From UBA7803 sp041395905 (GTDB lineage: Bacteria > Pseudomonadota > Gammaproteobacteria > Pseudomonadales > Azotimanducaceae): 64,000 nucleotides of DNA. Of the stretch, positions 60,464-64,000 are shown in pieces. Numbering within the stretch: the first letter of the stretch is position 1; each line of letters starts with the position of its first letter. The position numbers were made by a program, and so were the translations under genes. Location: positions 1 to 64,000 of the forward strand of contig JAWKZP010000013.1 of assembly GCA_041395905.1 (NCBI GenBank). Direction: 5' to 3'. The notes under the pieces were generated by a model, which was not told where the DNA came from, searched no databases, and was given only the letters and a program-made list of their open reading frames with translations.

Positions 60464-61332
60464 AGCAGGGTTCCTGGACGGGGTGCGCGCCGATTATAGC
60501 CTGCCGTCCGCGGGTCGAACTGATCGCGCAGACGGTCACCGAGCATGTTCGTGCTCCAGACGGTGAGACCCAGGAACAGCGCCGGGAACAGGAGCGTCCA
60601 GGGTGCCGATTCCATGGTCTGAGCGCCGTCGGCGATGAGCACACCCCAGCTGGTGTCCGGCTCCTGGACGCCGAGCCCGAGAAAGCTGATGAAGCTTTCG
60701 GCCAGGATCACGCCGGGCAGCGTCAGGGTGACGTACACGAGTGCCGGCCCGGCGATGTTGGGCAGCAGGTGCCGCAGCACGATGTATGGGGTGGACGCGC
60801 CCATGACCCGGGCAGCAGATACGAACAGCTCTTCGCGCACCCTGAGGGTCTGCCCGCGCACGATCCGGGCCAGATCGAGCCAGTACACCGCGCCGAGGCC
60901 GACGAACAGCAGATACGGATTTCGGCCGAACACCACCACCAGCAGGATCACCACGAGCACGAACGGCAGCGCGTACAGGGTGTCCACGATTCGCATCATC
61001 AGCTGGTCGGTACGTCCGCCCAGGTAGCCGGCGAGCGCGCCCCAGGGAACGCCGATCAGCACGCTGACCGCGGTGGCGATGAGCGCGATGGCGAGCGACA
61101 CGCGCCCACCCGAGGCGACCCGGGTCAGCAGATCGCGGCCCACCAGATCGGTGCCGAACCAGTGACGCAGGCCGGGCGGGGCCTCCAGCGCGTCCCAGTC
61201 GATCTCGTCGGTACCCCAGCCCGACAGAGCAGGACCCAGGAGCGCGAGCGCGATCACGGACAACACCAGCAGGCTGCAAAGCCGGGCCAGTCCCGACCCG
61301 AACAGCGCCGCCGCCACGCCGCGCCAGATCAC
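60460..61332 (-). CDS. Peptide-type ABC transporter permease (OppC/DppC family)
   Basis: 290 residues from the GTG at 61332, which overlaps the oppB-type stop (GTGA). About six membrane segments, with the EAA loop visible as VSAARVMGASTPYIVLRHLL and a SFLGLGVQEPDTSWGVLI region typical of OppC. It forms the inner-membrane channel with the OppB-type subunit. No ATPase gene (OppD/OppF) is present downstream; the operon ends in the LLM gene, so the ATPase must be elsewhere or shared. Confidence 0.9.
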   Translation of the reverse strand: MIWRGVAAALFGSGLARLCSLLVLSVIALALLGPALSGWGTDEIDWDALEAPPGLRHWFGTDLVGRDLLTRVASGGRVSLAIALIATAVSVLIGVPWGALAGYLGGRTDQLMMRIVDTLYALPFVLVVILLVVVFGRNPYLLFVGLGAVYWLDLARIVRGQTLRVREELFVSAARVMGASTPYIVLRHLLPNIAGPALVYVTLTLPGVILAESFISFLGLGVQEPDTSWGVLIADGAQTMESAPWTLLFPALFLGLTVWSTNMLGDRLRDQFDPRTAGYNRRAPRPGTLL

Positions 61333-62249
61333 GATGCCAGCCGGATGCGCGGGTCGAGACGGGCGTAGGCGAGGTCCACCAGCAGGTTGAACAGCAGTAT
61401 CAACGCCGCGTAGACCACCACCACCCCCATCACCAGTGTGTAGTCCCGGTTCAGTGCAGCCTGCACGAAGTAGCGGCCGATGCCGGGCAGCTCGAAGACC
61501 TGCTCGACCACCACCGAACCCGTCAGCAGTGCGGCTGCCGCGGGCCCCAGAAACGAGATCACGGGCAGCAACGCCAGCGGCAGCACGTGGCGGTACAGCA
61601 CGCGCCGGCGCGGCAGGCCCTTGGCGAGGGCGGTGCGGATGTGCGGCTCGCCGAGCACCTCGGCCGTGCTGCCCCGGGTCAGGCGCGCGATGGCGGCGGC
61701 GAACGGTGCCGCCAGCACCAGCGGCGGCAGTACGAAGTGACTCACGCTGCCGACGCCGCCCGCCGGCAACCAGCCGAGGGTGACGCTGAAAGCGAGCACG
61801 GCCAGCGGGGCGAGCACGATGGACGGCAGCGCGATGCCGAGGTTGGTCAGGCCCATGAGCCACCGGTCCAGGGCAGAGCCTGGCGCCAGCCCGGCGCGCA
61901 GCCCGATGCTGATGCCCGCGGCAAATGCCAGGGCCAGCGCCAGGGCGCCGACGGTGAGGCTAACCGGCAGCCCGCGCGCCACGAGCTCGTTGACGGTGAA
62001 ATCTTTCTGCTTGAACGAGGGCCCGAGATCGCCCCGCGCAAGCATGCCCAGATAGCGCAGGTACTGAACGGGCAGCGGTTCGTCGAGGTGATAGGCGGCC
62101 ATGAGATTGGCCTCGACCTCAGGTGGCAGCTCGCGCTCGCCGTCGAACGGTCCGCCGGGCGCCAGCCGGAGCAGAAAGAACACCGCGCTGACGATGATCC
62201 AGAAAGTCAGCGCGACGTAGCCGATTCGGATCAGCAGGTAGCGCCGCAC
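61329..62249 (-). CDS. Peptide-type ABC transporter permease (OppB/DppB family)
   Basis: 306 residues with six membrane segments. The N-terminus RRYLLIRIGYVALTFWIIVS and the periplasmic RLAPGGPFDGERELPPEVEA loop match OppB; the EAA loop is RTALAKGLPRRRVLYRHVLP and the end is LLVDLAYARLDPRIRL. It starts 3 bp after the binding-protein stop and overlaps the OppC-type gene by 4 bp, so the three are tightly coupled. Confidence 0.9.
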   Translation of the reverse strand: MRRYLLIRIGYVALTFWIIVSAVFFLLRLAPGGPFDGERELPPEVEANLMAAYHLDEPLPVQYLRYLGMLARGDLGPSFKQKDFTVNELVARGLPVSLTVGALALALAFAAGISIGLRAGLAPGSALDRWLMGLTNLGIALPSIVLAPLAVLAFSVTLGWLPAGGVGSVSHFVLPPLVLAAPFAAAIARLTRGSTAEVLGEPHIRTALAKGLPRRRVLYRHVLPLALLPVISFLGPAAAALLTGSVVVEQVFELPGIGRYFVQAALNRDYTLVMGVVVVYAALILLFNLLVDLAYARLDPRIRLAS

Positions 62250-62252
62250 CGC

Positions 62253-63902
62253 TCAGTGCCAGCGCAGAAAGCGCGCGGGATGGGCGTCGCGGGCATTCTC
62301 CGCCCAGCCCTCGAGCTGCGGGTGTACCAGCCGGCGGACCATCACCGAGTACAGTGGAACCACGGGGAACTCGGCAATGCCAACGCGCTCGGCCTGCTGC
62401 AGCAGCCCGTTGCGCCGGATCAGATCGCCTTCGGCGGACGCCTGCGCGAGTAACTCGTCGAAGCGGGGGTTGGAGTAGCCGCCGTAGTTGACGCTGCCGG
62501 CCGTAGAGCCGAGCAGGCCGAGATAGTGCTCGGGATTGCTTTCGCCGAACCAGCCGGCGATGGCGACCTGAAAATCCCCCTGACGCAGGTCGGCGAAATG
62601 GACCTTCAGCTCCGCCTGATGCAGCTCGGTGGCGACGCCGATCTGCTTCCAGAATGCAGCGATCGCCAGGTTGGTACGCTTTGCCTCGGCACCGCTGATG
62701 TAGCGCAGCGTGACGTTCAGCGGCCGCTCGGGCCCGTAGCCGGCGGCGGCGAGCAGCGCGCGTGCGCGCGTGCGTCGTGCTTCCACCGGCGCGTCGGCGA
62801 AAGGCACGGGCACCGGCTGATAGTCGGCGACCAGCGCGGGTACGAAGCTGGCGCTGGGCAGGTTGCCGACCCGCTGCACCTTGTCGGTGAGGGTTTCGCG
62901 TTCCACCACCAGCGCCAGCGCTTCGCGAACCCGCGGATCGTCGAAGGGTGCCTGCCGGGTGTTGAACACGAGGTACATGATCGATAACAGCGGCGACAGA
63001 CGCAGATCCGCCTGGAGCTCGCGCTGCACCTTCGGCAGCTCGCCGCCGGGGAACGCGCCGATCGCGTGCACCTCGCCGCTGCGGTAGCGGTTGTAGGCGC
63101 TCTGCTCGCTGGCCAGCGGCTGGTAGATCAGGCGCGTGATGGCGGGCGCTTCGAGGCCGTGGCCGGGGAACGCGGGGCTGGCTTCGAGCACCAGTTGTGC
63201 CTGCGGCTGCCAGTCGACCAGCCGGTACGCGCCGTTGGAAACCCAGTACGCGGGTTTCACCCAGTCGTCGCCGACGCGCTCCAGCACATGGCGCGGCACC
63301 GGATACCCGGTGGGATAGAGCAGGCGCTCGGGAAGGTAAGGATAGGGTTTTTCCAGGATCAGGCGCAGCGTGCGCGCGTCGGGCGCCTCGACGCCCAGCG
63401 CTTCGACCGGGAGCCGGCCACCATTCACCGCCTCGGCATTCTTCAATGGATACATGAAGTAGGCCAGGCTCGCGGCCGTGGCCGGGTCCTCGAGGCGACG
63501 GAACGAGTAGACGAAGTCGTCCGCCGTCAGCGGCACGCCGTCCGACCAGGCCAGCCCCTCGCGCAGGGTGAAGGTCCAGACCAGCCCGTCCTCGCTCACG
63601 GTCCAGGACTCAGCCGCGCCCGGCACGATGCGCCCGTCGGCACTGAACGTCGTCAGCCCCAGAAACAGATCCGTCAGGATCGTTTCCTCCAGACGCAGGT
63701 TGTAGCGATGCGGATCCAGCGTTTCCGGCTCGCCCGGCAATGCGATCCGCACGACCCGGCCGCCGTCGCTGGATGCCGGCGCAGCGTGCAGGCCTGCGGC
63801 GGCAAACGTCAGCGCCAGCAGAACCGCGGCAAGCCGCGCCAGCGCGGGTCGCGATCCGGGTACGGCTCGACCCGTTGCGGGGGAATCGATCATCGGTGAC
63901 AC
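62253..63902 (-). CDS. Peptide/oligopeptide ABC transporter substrate-binding protein (SBP family 5)
   Basis: 549 residues from a GTG at 63902 (an ATG at 63893 is also possible). The signal peptide is LAAVLLALTFAAAGLHAA. The mature protein has the family-5 signature LVWTFTLREGLAWSDGVPLT with ADDFVYSFRRLEDP, the ESNPEHYLGLLGSTAGSVNY region and a C-terminal VVPLYSVMVRRLVHPQL. It binds peptides or other oligomeric or cationic compounds in the periplasm. Family 5 is broad, so the ligand is unknown. Confidence 0.9.
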   Translation of the reverse strand: MSPMIDSPATGRAVPGSRPALARLAAVLLALTFAAAGLHAAPASSDGGRVVRIALPGEPETLDPHRYNLRLEETILTDLFLGLTTFSADGRIVPGAAESWTVSEDGLVWTFTLREGLAWSDGVPLTADDFVYSFRRLEDPATAASLAYFMYPLKNAEAVNGGRLPVEALGVEAPDARTLRLILEKPYPYLPERLLYPTGYPVPRHVLERVGDDWVKPAYWVSNGAYRLVDWQPQAQLVLEASPAFPGHGLEAPAITRLIYQPLASEQSAYNRYRSGEVHAIGAFPGGELPKVQRELQADLRLSPLLSIMYLVFNTRQAPFDDPRVREALALVVERETLTDKVQRVGNLPSASFVPALVADYQPVPVPFADAPVEARRTRARALLAAAGYGPERPLNVTLRYISGAEAKRTNLAIAAFWKQIGVATELHQAELKVHFADLRQGDFQVAIAGWFGESNPEHYLGLLGSTAGSVNYGGYSNPRFDELLAQASAEGDLIRRNGLLQQAERVGIAEFPVVPLYSVMVRRLVHPQLEGWAENARDAHPARFLRWH

Positions 63903-63923
63903 GCGACCAACCCTGGATGCGCC

Positions 63924-63952
63924 ACGATACTCAAACGCCTGATCCGGTTCAA
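63924..63952 (-). promoter_or_regulatory. Candidate sigma70 promoter of the ABC operon
   Basis: On the minus strand TTGAAC (63952-63947) and TATCGT (63929-63924) are 17 bp apart, just upstream of the binding-protein start at 63902. The -35 matches 5 of 6 bases and the -10 matches 4 of 6. The transcript leader would be very short. Confidence 0.45.
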
Positions 63953-64000
63953 AAGCAGATTGGCCGACGTACCTGGATGGTGGCAGCGGGGGCGGGGGGA

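Noticed and set aside
60470..60520. TATAAT on the minus strand as a dedicated promoter of the frameshifted LLM gene
   Set aside because: It lies inside the OppC-type coding region without a good -35 at proper spacing, and the genes overlap translationally.

Overview
The window is very GC-rich, densely coding chromosome from a Gram-negative bacterium, most likely a gammaproteobacterium. Supporting signs are a DinF-type MATE exporter, an AidB-type acyl-CoA dehydrogenase, a YegD-type Hsp70, lipoprotein and Sec signals, a perfect CRP/Vfr-type operator and a Zur-type palindrome. I saw no tRNA, rRNA, insertion sequence, prophage or CRISPR array. One end cuts a possible gene (1-60, minus strand).

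The most distinctive content is coenzyme F420. A minus-strand operon at 53098-47460 holds npdG, cofE, cofD, cofC and a fused cofG-cofH FO synthase, with an SLC13-type permease (47378-45609) behind it. Around it lie candidate F420 users: luciferase-like (LLM) oxidoreductases at 6492, 10504, 11539, 14447 and 53298, a frameshifted one at 59536-60463, and PPOX-fold proteins at 12546 and 22436. Three of the LLM genes and one PPOX gene sit in a tight seven-gene plus-strand operon (6492-13022) with a crotonase, a sodium/solute symporter and a histidine phosphatase.

Layout. 1-5.3 kb: AidB-like dehydrogenase, amidase, MaoC hydratase, MATE exporter. 5.3-13 kb: a divergent APH-type kinase and the seven-gene operon. 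13-24 kb: lytic transglycosylase, small secreted proteins, an LLM enzyme, Hsp70, acyl-CoA synthetase, two metallo-beta-lactamase-fold hydrolases, an ACAD10/11-like dehydrogenase, and PPOX, zinc-ribbon and SRPBCC genes. 24-32 kb: PLP aminotransferase, Gfo/Idh/MocA oxidoreductase, TIM-barrel isomerase, carboxylesterase, amino-acid permease and alpha/beta hydrolase. 32-39 kb: an unusual leucyl-tRNA synthetase, a second Gfo/Idh/MocA gene, and an ECF sigma/anti-sigma/VWA-lipoprotein cluster. 39-45.5 kb: MerC-like protein behind a Zur-like box, HIT protein, an orphan terminated transcription unit, MFS transporter, enolase-superfamily enzyme, ATP-grasp protein and a large uncharacterised protein. 45.6-54.2 kb: the F420 region. 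54.2-57 kb: two overlapping bactofilin genes and an unknown 468-residue protein. 57-64 kb: phytanoyl-CoA-type dioxygenase, SDR, a phosphatidylcholine-synthase-like enzyme, and a peptide-type ABC importer whose last gene is the broken LLM oxidoreductase.

Overall the genes suggest a metabolically versatile heterotroph that breaks down acyl-CoAs, esters, amides and sugar-like acids. The sequence alone does not reveal the substrates. The kinase at 5343 and the ACAD10/11-like gene at 21166 resemble the two halves of the 4-hydroxyacyl-CoA pathway, but they lie about 15 kb apart.
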